A DNA stretch of 64,000 bases from WHSW01 sp963759295 (GTDB lineage: Bacteria > Actinomycetota > Thermoleophilia > Solirubrobacterales > 70-9). A program made the translations under genes and the position numbers. The notes beneath the pieces are model-generated. The model did not search any database. It was given only the letters and a program-made list of their open reading frames with translations, and was not told where the DNA came from. The stretch spans positions 1 to 64,000 of the forward strand of contig CAVWYT010000010.1 in NCBI GenBank assembly GCA_963759295.1. The letters are read 5' to 3'. Positions 32,178 through 40,590 of this stretch are shown here, piece by piece (the first letter of the stretch is position 1; every line of letters starts with the position of its first letter).

Positions 32178-33626
32178 ATGACGACCGCGGAGGCACAAGT
32201 CCCACCCCAGAACCTCGAGGCCGAGGAGTCGGTGCTGGGGGCGCTGATGGTCTCCGAGGCGGCGATGAATCCGGTGATCCTCGACGTCCGGCTCGCCGAG
32301 GAGGACTTCTATCGCGAGCGCCACCGAACCATCTTCCGGGCGATCAAGCGCCTGTACGAGCGCAGCGAGCCAGTCGACGCGCTCACCGTTTCGGAGCTGC
32401 TCTCCCAGCAGGGCGAGCTCGAGGAGGCCGGGGGGCGCGACTCGATCTCGCACCTCGCCTCCATGGTCCCGGTCCCCGGCAACGCCCGCCACTACGCGCG
32501 GATCGTCCAGCAGAACTCGCTTCTGCGCCGCCTGCTCGGCGCCTCGCAGACGATCCAGCGCTCGGTTCACGCCCGCGAGGGCGAGCCGCAGGAGCTCGCC
32601 GAGCGCGCCGAGCGGCTGCTGTTCAACGTCGCCCACGAGGAGCAGGCCGAGGACTTCCACGTGCTCAAGGACATCCTCTCGCGCGAGGTCGATCGGCTCG
32701 AGGAGCTGGCGACCGGCAGGGCCGAGGTCACCGGCACCCCGTCCGGCTTCGCCGACCTCGACGCGATCACCGGCGGCTTTCAGCCCGGCAACCTGATCAT
32801 CCTCGCCGCCCGCCCCGGGATGGGGAAGTCCGGCCTGGTCGCCAACATCGCCGAGCACGTGGTGGTCAAGGAGCGCCGCCCGGTCGCCTTCTTCTCGCTC
32901 GAGATGTCGGACTCCGAGCTCGCCCAGCGGCTGATCGCGAAGCGGGCCCGGATCTCCAGCGACAAGCTGCGCAAGGGCCAGGTCGCCGAGCGCGAGTGGG
33001 CGAAGGTGCTGCGCGTCTGCAACGAGATCGAGAGCGCGCCGCTGTGGATCGACGAGTCCTCCGACCTCGGGCTGCTCGACCTGCGCGCGAAGGCTCGCCG
33101 CCTGCACGCCCAGGAAAAGTCGAACGGCACCGGCGGGCTGGCGCTGATCGTGCTCGACTACATCCAGCTGATGCGGGCGGAAAACCCGCACGCCAACCGC
33201 GTCGAGCAGGTCGGCCAGATGAGCCGCGGCCTGAAGATCCTGGCCCGCGAGCTCAAGGTCCCGGTGATCGCGCTCTCGCAACTCTCGCGCGCGCCCGAGC
33301 AGCGGACCGGCCGCGACAAGCGCCCGATCCTCTCGGACCTGCGCGAGTCCGGAAACCTCGAGCAGGACGCGGACCTGGTCGCCTTCATCTACCGCGAGGA
33401 CTACTACAAGAACTTCGGCGACGAGGACGTGGACGAGGAGGAGAAGGCGAAGCTCGAGGGCGTCGCCGAGCTGATCGTGCGCAAGAACCGCAACGGGCCG
33501 ATCGACACCGTCCAGCTCGCGTTCCTCGACAAGTATGCGTCGTTCCAGAGCATCTCTCGCATCGACCGCGACCTAGCCCCGTCGAGCGGTGAGCTGCCGC
33601 CCCTGGTCGACGCCGCCGACGGATGA
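32178..33626 (+). CDS. dnaB: Replicative DNA helicase DnaB
   Basis: A 482-residue hexameric replicative helicase. The N-terminal DnaB domain (PPQNLEAEESVLGALMVSEA) and linker lead to the RecA-like motor. The Walker A motif is ARPGMGKSG (about 210-219), Walker B is LIVLDYIQLM, and the DnaB motif ALSQLSRAPEQR is followed by the arginine-finger region SDLRESGNLEQDAD. No intein interrupts it. The ATG has a GGAG site 4 bases upstream and TCTAAT 9 bases upstream. The stop overlaps the ATG of a DnaI/DnaC-like ATPase, its probable loader. Confidence 0.96.
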   Translation: MTTAEAQVPPQNLEAEESVLGALMVSEAAMNPVILDVRLAEEDFYRERHRTIFRAIKRLYERSEPVDALTVSELLSQQGELEEAGGRDSISHLASMVPVPGNARHYARIVQQNSLLRRLLGASQTIQRSVHAREGEPQELAERAERLLFNVAHEEQAEDFHVLKDILSREVDRLEELATGRAEVTGTPSGFADLDAITGGFQPGNLIILAARPGMGKSGLVANIAEHVVVKERRPVAFFSLEMSDSELAQRLIAKRARISSDKLRKGQVAEREWAKVLRVCNEIESAPLWIDESSDLGLLDLRAKARRLHAQEKSNGTGGLALIVLDYIQLMRAENPHANRVEQVGQMSRGLKILARELKVPVIALSQLSRAPEQRTGRDKRPILSDLRESGNLEQDADLVAFIYREDYYKNFGDEDVDEEEKAKLEGVAELIVRKNRNGPIDTVQLAFLDKYASFQSISRIDRDLAPSSGELPPLVDAADG

Positions 33627-34342
33627 GCGCATCCGTGGAGAGGCTCCCCCGGTCGTGTCCATTGGGGGTGTGCGACGGCAGCGGCTGGATCGTCGCCGAC
33701 GACGACTCGGCGCAGCCGTGCGAGTGCCGGTCGCGGCGGATCGCCCAGGCGCGCACCCGCGGGGTCCGCTCGGTCCTGCCGGCCAAGTACCAGGGGGTGA
33801 GCTTCGATCGGCCGCCGGTCTCCGACATGGCGCGCGACCCGCAGACGCGCCCGGTCATCGAGGCCGTGGGGGCGTTCATCGACGACCTCGAGGCGAGGAT
33901 CGCCGAGGGTCGGGGCCTGTGGCTCGAGGGGGACGTCGGGACCGGGAAGACGACGCTCGCCATGCTCGTCTCCAAGCGCGCGATCGAGGCGGGCCATTCG
34001 GTGGCGATCTACTCGCTGCCGCGCCTGTTGGCGCGGATCCGCCGGACCTACGACGCGGAGGGGCGCGAGCTCTCCTACCTCGAGTTCTTCAGGCGGCTGA
34101 CCTCGGTCGACCTCCTCCACATCGACGACCTCGGGGCCGAGAAGCGCAGCGACTGGGTGCTCGAGCAGCTCTACGCGATCGTCGACGAGCGCTACGCCTC
34201 GAACCGCTCGATGGTCGTGACCACGAACATGAACGTCACCGACCTCGAGGAGCAGATTGGCGAGCGGACCGTCTCGCGGCTCGCCGAGATCTGCGACACG
34301 CTGCCCCTGTTCGGCGAGGACCGGCGCTATCGGGTCGCCTGA
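33623..34342 (+). CDS. DnaI/DnaC-like helicase-loader ATPase
   Basis: A 239-residue AAA+ ATPase. The N-terminus has a zinc-type cysteine set (C-P-L-G-V-C, then P-C-E-C, residues about 12-35) like that of DnaI loaders. The ATPase core follows: Walker A EGDVGTGKTTLA, Walker B LLHIDDLG, sensor 1 VVTTNMN and an arginine-finger segment GERTVSRLAEICD. ATGA overlap with dnaB implies tight coexpression and a role in loading DnaB on origin DNA. IstB-type transposition helpers share this fold, but no transposase is nearby and the DnaB link is strong. Confidence 0.86.
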   Translation: MSASVERLPRSCPLGVCDGSGWIVADDDSAQPCECRSRRIAQARTRGVRSVLPAKYQGVSFDRPPVSDMARDPQTRPVIEAVGAFIDDLEARIAEGRGLWLEGDVGTGKTTLAMLVSKRAIEAGHSVAIYSLPRLLARIRRTYDAEGRELSYLEFFRRLTSVDLLHIDDLGAEKRSDWVLEQLYAIVDERYASNRSMVVTTNMNVTDLEEQIGERTVSRLAEICDTLPLFGEDRRYRVA

Positions 34343-34353
34343 CCTGGCCCGGT

Positions 34354-34359
34354 CATAAT
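34354..34359 (+). promoter_or_regulatory. Leaderless-type -10 box of purA
   Basis: CATAAT ends 9 bases before the purA ATG, with no ribosome binding site between them. Confidence 0.45.
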
Positions 34360-34368
34360 CAACCGGCT

Positions 34369-35667
34369 ATGCCGGGCATCGTGATCATCGGAACCCAGTG
34401 GGGCGACGAGGGCAAGGGCAAGGTCGTCGACCTGCTCGCCGAGCGCGCCGCGATGGTCGTGCGCTTCCAGGGCGGCAACAACGCCGGCCACACGATCGTC
34501 CGCGATGGCGAGGAGTTCAAGTTCCACCTGATCCCGTCCGGGATCCTCTATCCGGGCAAGACGTGCGTGATCGGCAACGGCGTGGTCATCGATCCCGCCG
34601 TGCTCAGCGCCGAGCTCGACGGCCTGCGTCGCCGCGGCGTCGCCGTCAGCGGCCTGCGAGTCTCGGCCAACGCGCACCTGATCATGCCCTACCACGTGAT
34701 GCTCGACACCGCCGGCGAGGCTAAGCTCGGCAAGCTCGAGATCGGGACCACGAAGCGCGGCATCGGTCCCTGCTACGCGGACAAATCGGCGCGGCTCGGG
34801 ATCCGGGTCCAGGACCTGCTCGACGCCAAGATCCTGCGCAAGAAGATCATGGCGGCGCTCGAGCCCAAGCAGCAGCTGCTGCGCCCCTTCGCCCGCGATC
34901 CGAAGCTCGATCTGCACGCGATGACCGAGGAGTACCTGCGCTACGGCCACCGCCTGGAGCCCTACATCGCCGATACCTCGCGGCTCTGCTGGGACGCGCT
35001 CGACGCAGGCAGGACAGTGATCTTCGAGGGCGCCCAGGCCGCGCTGCTCGACCTCGATCACGGCACCTATCCGTTCGTCACCTCCTCGAACCCGATCGCC
35101 GGGGCCGCGTGCGTGGGCGCCGGCGTCGGGCCGACCGACATCAGCGAGGTCTGGGGCGTCTGCAAGGCGTACACGACGCGGGTCGGCGCCGGGCCGTTCC
35201 CGACCGAGCTCACCGACGAGGTCGGTGCTGTGATGCGCGATCAGGGACACGAGTTCGGCACCACGACCGGCCGCGAGCGGCGCTGCGGTTGGCTCGACCT
35301 CGTCGCGCTGCGCTACGCGACCCGCCTCAACCGGCTCTCGGCTCTCGCGATCACGAAGCTCGACGTGCTCTCCGGCCTCGATCCGCTCAGGGTGGCGGTC
35401 CGTTACCGCGGCAGCGAGGGCGCCGTCTTCGACCACTTTCCCTACCACCAGTCGATCCTGCATACGGCGACCGCCGAGTACGAGGAGCTGCACGGGTGGG
35501 AGCAGGACATCAGCTCGGCGCGCAGCGAGTCGGAGCTGCCGCCCGAGGCGCGCGAGTACCTGGCGGCGATCTCGGATTCGGTCGGGGTTCCGATCAGCCT
35601 CGTGGGGGTCGGGCCCGGGCGCGACCAGGTGATCTGGACCGGCGCGGCGGAGCTGCAGGCGGCCTGA
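34369..35667 (+). CDS. purA: Adenylosuccinate synthetase
   Basis: A 432-residue PurA, which converts IMP, aspartate and GTP to adenylosuccinate, the first step to AMP. The GTP/IMP site GTQWGDEGKGKVVDLLAE is at the N-terminus with FQGGNNAGHTIV after it. GTTKRGIGPCYADK, the EGAQAALLDLDHGTYPFVT segment and the Asp-binding TTTGRERRCGWLDL are all present. Length is typical. The frame is open upstream inside the loader gene, but the ATG at 34369 matches the family and has a leaderless-type hexamer. It converges on an unknown membrane protein gene. Confidence 0.96.
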   Translation: MPGIVIIGTQWGDEGKGKVVDLLAERAAMVVRFQGGNNAGHTIVRDGEEFKFHLIPSGILYPGKTCVIGNGVVIDPAVLSAELDGLRRRGVAVSGLRVSANAHLIMPYHVMLDTAGEAKLGKLEIGTTKRGIGPCYADKSARLGIRVQDLLDAKILRKKIMAALEPKQQLLRPFARDPKLDLHAMTEEYLRYGHRLEPYIADTSRLCWDALDAGRTVIFEGAQAALLDLDHGTYPFVTSSNPIAGAACVGAGVGPTDISEVWGVCKAYTTRVGAGPFPTELTDEVGAVMRDQGHEFGTTTGRERRCGWLDLVALRYATRLNRLSALAITKLDVLSGLDPLRVAVRYRGSEGAVFDHFPYHQSILHTATAEYEELHGWEQDISSARSESELPPEAREYLAAISDSVGVPISLVGVGPGRDQVIWTGAAELQAA

Positions 35668-35705
35668 GCGCGGTCCGGTCGCTCGCCGAAGGCGGTCTCC
35701 TCCGG

Positions 35706-35834
35706 TCAGCGCGGCCGGCCGCGCCGACGGTCGGCGACCGCGATCGCCACGACGCCGGCGATGACGATCAACGGCGCGGCCGCGAAGCCGAGCCCGATCA
35801 GCCAATGCCCGGCATGTGCGAGGAGCAGGCTCAC
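35706..35834 (-). CDS. 42-residue single-pass membrane protein
   Basis: A 42-codon ORF starts GTGA, overlapping the stop of the upstream 616-residue membrane protein gene. It encodes one hydrophobic segment (LGFAAAPLIVIAGVVAIAVA), preceded by LLLAHAGHWLIG with two histidines and followed by the basic end DRRRGRPR. The overlap, the positive-inside tail and the paired His residues suggest a real small subunit of a membrane complex with the larger protein. No family was recognised. Confidence 0.55.
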   Translation of the reverse strand: MSLLLAHAGHWLIGLGFAAAPLIVIAGVVAIAVADRRRGRPR

Positions 35835-37681
35835 GCCGGCACCTGGCGGGCGCCCGGCCGGCGCGCCACGGACGGCCGCCGGCGGTCGCGGCGCACGTCG
35901 TCTGGCCGGGCGATCCTGGCCAGCACCCAGCCCAGCAGCAACACGAGCCCGGCCACGATCGCGGCGACGACCGAGTACGCGAGCACGACAAGCGATCCGG
36001 AGACGTCGGGCTTCTGCTCGCGCTGCAGGATCTGCGTCTCGTCGACGAACGGGCGCTCGAATCGTGCCTTCGCCGGAACGGCCGGCGCCGGGATCGCGCT
36101 GTCCTCGGGCAGGTAGATGGGCAGGCCGGCGACGTAGTTGTCGCGCTGCAGTCGCACCAGGGTCTTCCAGGTGCCGTATGCCGGCAGCGGCTCGGTCGTG
36201 CGGTAGACGCCCTCGGAGACGCGCTCGAGCCTGTCGACGACAAGCCCGCCGCCCTGCCAGGAGATCGCGTTGAGCACGAAAGCGTCGTCGGCGATCGTGG
36301 CGGGATCGAGGCGCACGGTGGCCTCGACGGTCCGCGCCGGGCCGCTCCCGGCGTCGTCGAGGCTCACCCGGGCGCTCCAACCGGCGGGCGTTCGATCGCC
36401 GACGTTGAGGGCGATCGCCGCGATGATCGCAACCAGCGCGGCCGCCGCGGGAGCGAGCGCAGGCGCGCGCACCGAGCGGCGTCGGCGCGCCGCGGTGAAC
36501 GAGGCGCCGAGGAAGCCCCCGAGCACGCCGGCGGCGATCGCGGTGACCAGGACCGGGACGATCGCCTCGGCGATCAGGCTCTCGGGCCACGGCACGGGCA
36601 TCCAGGCGTGCGACCAGCCGTACTCGGCGGCGAACCCGACGGTGCCGATCAGCGCCCCCGAGAGGGCTCCGAACGCGTAGGGCCTGCGGGTCGCGACCAT
36701 CAGCGCGGCGGCCTCGACGCAGAGCGCCTCGGCGAGGTAGAGCGGCAGGTGCGGGGCCGTCTCTCCGAATACCGGCCCGACGATCAGGGCGACCAGTCCG
36801 CGTACGGCGACGAAGAAGATCGCGGCGCCGAGCGCCGCCCCCGGTCCGATCCAGACCCGCGCCGCGACCAGCGCGACGCCGGCCGCGAAGGCGAGCATGA
36901 TCGGCTCGAGCACGAGCTGGAACTGGGGCACGCCGAAGTCGAACTCGGCCTGGAAGGTGGAGAGCCCGATCAACAGGCCGCCGATCGCGAACGCGCTTCG
37001 GTAGCGCGACGCGAGCTCGATCGCGCGGCCGAGCCGGGGCGATCCCGGCTGGGCGGCACCGGGGGCCGAGGCGGAGCGACCCTCGATGATCAGGATCGAG
37101 CTGCCGATCAGGGTCAGCCCGGCGCCGCCGATCAGCATCAGATGGGTCGGGCCCCAGAGGGTCACGTCCTGGCCGAAGATCCGGTGCCAGACGTCGTCGA
37201 GGGGAAAGCCGATGAGCGCGAACGCCGCCGCCGCGATCACCGCGATCCCGCCGAGCGGCGCGTACCAGTCGCCGCTGATCCGCACCGCGCGAGGGCTGGG
37301 CTTGCCCTCGGGCAGGACGACGGCGAGGAAGCCGGCGGCGAAGATCCCGAACAGGCCAGCGAGGATCAGGTAATGCGCCGGGTTGGCCAGCGGCCCCGCG
37401 TCGCGGCCGTCGTCGATGTGAAGCGAGATGTCCCAGTACATCCCGAGCAGCGCGACGAGCAGCGAGCTCGTCGCGACCAGTGAGGGCAGGGCGGCCCAGG
37501 GCGCGAATCCCGTGTCGCGGGCCGCGACATGCGCGATTCGCCTGAGCACGTCGCTGCGTCCGCTCCGGTGAGCCCAACCGAGATAGATCAGGGCCGAGGT
37601 CGCAATCAGCGCTCCGCCGGTCGCGGCGAGAACCTGACCGATCTCGGCCCCCCCGGCCGGTGCGGTATCGGTGGTGTTCAT
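35831..37681 (-). CDS. Polytopic membrane protein with extracytoplasmic domain, unknown
   Basis: A 616-residue membrane protein. About eleven hydrophobic helices fill residues 15-400, with FGVPQFQLVLEP and WYAPLGGIAVIAAAAFAL among them. Then comes an extracytoplasmic domain of about 130 residues (WSARVSLDDAGSG to RLQRDNYVAGLPIYLPED) that resembles a YtkA/FixH-like beta sandwich, and a final helix with a basic tail. A GGAG site 5 bases upstream fixes the ATG at 37681. Its stop overlaps the 42-residue ORF. Several membrane His and Trp residues hint at a redox or metal role, but none is proven. Confidence 0.7.
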   Translation of the reverse strand: MNTTDTAPAGGAEIGQVLAATGGALIATSALIYLGWAHRSGRSDVLRRIAHVAARDTGFAPWAALPSLVATSSLLVALLGMYWDISLHIDDGRDAGPLANPAHYLILAGLFGIFAAGFLAVVLPEGKPSPRAVRISGDWYAPLGGIAVIAAAAFALIGFPLDDVWHRIFGQDVTLWGPTHLMLIGGAGLTLIGSSILIIEGRSASAPGAAQPGSPRLGRAIELASRYRSAFAIGGLLIGLSTFQAEFDFGVPQFQLVLEPIMLAFAAGVALVAARVWIGPGAALGAAIFFVAVRGLVALIVGPVFGETAPHLPLYLAEALCVEAAALMVATRRPYAFGALSGALIGTVGFAAEYGWSHAWMPVPWPESLIAEAIVPVLVTAIAAGVLGGFLGASFTAARRRRSVRAPALAPAAAALVAIIAAIALNVGDRTPAGWSARVSLDDAGSGPARTVEATVRLDPATIADDAFVLNAISWQGGGLVVDRLERVSEGVYRTTEPLPAYGTWKTLVRLQRDNYVAGLPIYLPEDSAIPAPAVPAKARFERPFVDETQILQREQKPDVSGSLVVLAYSVVAAIVAGLVLLLGWVLARIARPDDVRRDRRRPSVARRPGARQVPA

Positions 37682-37821
37682 CTCGGCTCCTTCGATCGCT
37701 CGTTGGGTCGGCCAGCCCGGGTACACAACCCGTCCGTGGCATCGGCCGATGTTACACCGGACGATGTCATCGTTACCCCGATCGGGAGTCGCTAATCACG
37801 GCGCTCGAGGGGCGCTGCGAA

Positions 37822-37827
37822 TACACT
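37822..37827 (+). promoter_or_regulatory. Leaderless-type -10 box of the biotin carboxylase gene
   Basis: TACACT ends 9 bases before the ATG at 37837. The divergent gap upstream (37682-37821) also contains two CGATGT direct repeats, near 37749 and 37762, a possible operator. Confidence 0.42.
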
Positions 37828-37836
37828 CCCGCGCCA

Positions 37837-39621
37837 ATGTTCGAGAAGGTCCTGGTCGCGAACCGGGGCGAGATCGCGATCCGGGTCATGCGGACGCTGA
37901 AGGAGATGGGGATCACCTCCGTCGGCGTCTACAGCGAGGCCGACCGCGAGACGCCCCATGTCAGAGAGGCGGACGAGGCGTTCTTGCTCGGTCCCGCCGT
38001 GCCGGCGGAGAGCTATCTCGACATCGAGCGAATCATCGCCGTCGCCAAGGAGGCCGGCGCGGAGGCGATCCACCCCGGCTACGGGTTCCTCGCCGAGAAC
38101 GCCGGCTTCGCGACCGCGCTCGAGGAGGCCGGGATCGTGTTCATCGGGCCCCCGGCGAGCGCGATCGAGGCGATGGGCTCGAAGACGCGCGCCCGCGAGA
38201 TCATGCGCGAGGCCGGGGTCCCGATCGTCCCCGGGTCGATCGAGCCCTCACCGGACGTCGAGTCAGCGCGCGAGGCAGCCGAGGAGATCGGCTACCCGAT
38301 CGCCTGCAAGGCCGCCGGGGGTGGCGGCGGGAAGGGATTTCGCGTCGCTCACACCGCCGACGACCTCGAGGACGCCTTCGAGGGCGCCGCGCGCGAGGGC
38401 GAGAAGTTCTTCTCCGACGACCGCGTCTACCTGGAGCGCTACCTCGACGACCCGCGACACGTCGAGGTCCAGATCCTCGCCGACTCGCACGGCAACGTGA
38501 TCCACCTCGGCGAGCGCGATTGCTCGATCCAGCGCCGCCATCAGAAGCTGATCGAGGAGGCCCCGGGTCCGCACGTCGACGAGCACATGCGCGAGCGGAT
38601 CGGCCGGATCGCCAAGGAGGCGGCGCGGGCGGTCGACTATCGCGGCGCCGGCACGGTGGAGGGCATGCAGGTCGGCGACGAGTACTTCTTCCTCGAGATG
38701 AACACGCGTGTCCAGGTCGAGCACTGCGTCACCGAGATGGTCACCGGGGTCGACATCGTCCGCGAGCAGGTCCTGATCGCGGCCGGCGAGGAGCTCTCTG
38801 TGTTCCAGGAGAGCGTCGAGCTGCGCGGCCACGCGATCGAGTGCCGAATCAACGCCGAGGCCGCGCACAAGAACTTCGCTCCCGCGCCGGGCCGGATCGA
38901 CCGCTACATCGAGCCCGCTGGGCCCGGGGTGCGCGTCGACTCGGGGCTGGAGGCGGGCTCGGAGGTGACGCCGCTGTACGACCCGATGGTCGCGAAGCTG
39001 ATCGCGTGGGACGTCGACCGCGAGAAGGCGACCCGGCGGATGCTGCGGGCGCTGGACGAGTACGTGATCGAGCCGCTGACCACCCTGATCCCGTTCCACA
39101 AGGCGATCCTCTCGACCGAGCAATGGGCGCGCGGTGAGACCTGTCGCGACCTCACCGAGGACAAGCAATGGTTGAAGGAGATCGGGGCCGACCTGCCCGC
39201 CGCTCCGCCAGTGATCGGGTCGGCGCCCGACGAGGACGAGGAGGCGGAGAAGATCGAGCGCACGTACACGGTCGAGGTCAACGGCAGGATGCACACCGTT
39301 CGGGTGATCGGGGCGGCGGTCCCGACGGCCAACGGAGCGACCGCGGCGGGCGCCCGGCGCCCGCCGAGGCGGGAGCGCTCACGCGCCGGTGGCGGTGGCG
39401 ATGCGGGAGGGCCGGCGCTGCCCTCGCCGCTTCAGGGAACGGTGCTCAAGGTCGCGGTCGAGAAGGGCGCCGAGGTCGAGGAGGGCGCGCTGATCTGCGT
39501 GATCGAGGCGATGAAGATGGAGAACGAGATCACCGCGCACCGCGCCGGCAAGGTCAGCGAGCTCAACGTCAGCGAGGGCTCGGCGATCAACTCCGGCGAC
39601 CAGATCTGCGTGATCGAGTGA
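37837..39621 (+). CDS. Acetyl/propionyl-CoA carboxylase alpha subunit (biotin carboxylase-BCCP fusion)
   Basis: A 594-residue fused biotin carboxylase and biotin carrier, the actinobacterial AccA3 type. The ATP-grasp core shows FEKVLVANRGEIAIRVMRT, the glycine loop AAGGGGGKGFR and FFLEMNTRVQVEHCVTEM. After a variable Arg/Gly linker the biotinyl domain ends the protein, with biotin site Lys560 in EAMKMENE. It carboxylates biotin and passes CO2 to a separate carboxyltransferase beta subunit that makes malonyl- or methylmalonyl-CoA. No carboxyltransferase gene lies nearby. A DUF2804 gene follows 15 bases downstream. Confidence 0.94.
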   Translation: MFEKVLVANRGEIAIRVMRTLKEMGITSVGVYSEADRETPHVREADEAFLLGPAVPAESYLDIERIIAVAKEAGAEAIHPGYGFLAENAGFATALEEAGIVFIGPPASAIEAMGSKTRAREIMREAGVPIVPGSIEPSPDVESAREAAEEIGYPIACKAAGGGGGKGFRVAHTADDLEDAFEGAAREGEKFFSDDRVYLERYLDDPRHVEVQILADSHGNVIHLGERDCSIQRRHQKLIEEAPGPHVDEHMRERIGRIAKEAARAVDYRGAGTVEGMQVGDEYFFLEMNTRVQVEHCVTEMVTGVDIVREQVLIAAGEELSVFQESVELRGHAIECRINAEAAHKNFAPAPGRIDRYIEPAGPGVRVDSGLEAGSEVTPLYDPMVAKLIAWDVDREKATRRMLRALDEYVIEPLTTLIPFHKAILSTEQWARGETCRDLTEDKQWLKEIGADLPAAPPVIGSAPDEDEEAEKIERTYTVEVNGRMHTVRVIGAAVPTANGATAAGARRPPRRERSRAGGGGDAGGPALPSPLQGTVLKVAVEKGAEVEEGALICVIEAMKMENEITAHRAGKVSELNVSEGSAINSGDQICVIE

Positions 39622-39636
39622 CCGACGGCCGCCGAG

Positions 39637-40590
39637 ATGCACGCCTCGCGTCCGCCCTCGGCGGGTTCCGGTGAGGTGACGCGCGGACTTCCCTGGCGCG
39701 GACCGGGGCCCGCGAGGCCGGAGCTTCCGCTGCCGCCGGGAAGGGTTCCGGTGCGGCGGCGGGGAAGCTGGCGCAAGCGCTGGCGCTACCTCGCGGCGTT
39801 CACGGACGAGCTGATGCTGTGCGCGGCCCGGGCGCAAGTCGGGCCGTTCGGTCAGACCTTCTGGGCGATCTGGGACCGGGAGAAGCGCGAGCTCCACGAG
39901 CGCACCCGGACGCTGGTCCCGATCGCCCGGGGCGAGGTGTGGACCGAGAGGGCCGGTGGCGAGGAGGCCGGGCGAATCGACTGGGCGCCGGAGAGCGACG
40001 GGACGATGGTCCGGATCGAGGCGCCAGAGCGCGATCGAGAGCCTCGGGTCCGCGCCTTCATGCACGCCGGCACAGGCCGTTGGGCGGAGGCGGTGTGCGC
40101 GACCGGGGAGCGCGACGGCTACGTCTGGACGCGCAAGCGGATCGTCCCGGTCGAGTGCGACGTGCGGATCGGCGAGCGGCGAATCCGCGTCGGGGCGCGC
40201 GGGGTCGAGGACGAGTCGTGCGGCTATCACCCCGCGCACACCGTCTGGGACTGGTGCGCGGGGGTCGGGCGGACCGCCGACGGCCGCGATCTGGGCTGGA
40301 ACCTGGTCAGCGGAATCAACGACCCGCCGCGGAGCTCCGAGCGCGCCATCTGGCTCGACGGCGAGCCCTCGGAGCCGGGGCCGGTCGCCTTCGAGGGGCT
40401 CCGCGCGGTCGCCTTCGACGACGGCCGCCTGCGGTTCGAGGCCGAGGCCGAACGCCGTCGCGACGAGGATCGGCCGTTCGTCCACTACTCCTACCGTCAG
40501 CCGTTCGGGACCTTTACCGGCACCCTCCCCGGGGGGATCGAGCTCGCGCAGGGCTTCGGGGTGATGGAGCACCACGAGGCGCGCTGGTAG
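39637..40590 (+). CDS. DUF2804-family protein
   Basis: A 317-residue protein resembling the DUF2804 family. Characteristic segments are LPWRGPGPARPELPLPPGR, the basic RRGSWRKRWRYLAAF, ERTRTLVPIARGEVW, the Trp-rich HTVWDWCAGVG and DLGWNLVSGIND. A beta-rich lipocalin-like fold seems likely, perhaps binding a lipid, which would suit the preceding acyl-CoA carboxylase gene. No catalytic residues are known. The ATG at 39637 was chosen, but a later start is possible because the first 25 residues are poorly ordered. Its last 94 bases overlap a convergent gene. Confidence 0.72.
   Translation: MHASRPPSAGSGEVTRGLPWRGPGPARPELPLPPGRVPVRRRGSWRKRWRYLAAFTDELMLCAARAQVGPFGQTFWAIWDREKRELHERTRTLVPIARGEVWTERAGGEEAGRIDWAPESDGTMVRIEAPERDREPRVRAFMHAGTGRWAEAVCATGERDGYVWTRKRIVPVECDVRIGERRIRVGARGVEDESCGYHPAHTVWDWCAGVGRTADGRDLGWNLVSGINDPPRSSERAIWLDGEPSEPGPVAFEGLRAVAFDDGRLRFEAEAERRRDEDRPFVHYSYRQPFGTFTGTLPGGIELAQGFGVMEHHEARW

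Noticed and set aside
33623..34342. The helicase-loader gene as an IstB transposition helper
   Set aside because: It has the same fold, but no IS21 transposase or terminal repeats are nearby and it overlaps dnaB.
33589..34368. Upstream extension of the purA frame
   Set aside because: It lies within the helicase-loader gene in another register; the PurA family start and a leaderless box are at 34369.
35684..35694. CGCC-GAA-GGCG hairpin after purA as a terminator
   Set aside because: The stem is only 4 bp with no T-run, so it is too weak to support.
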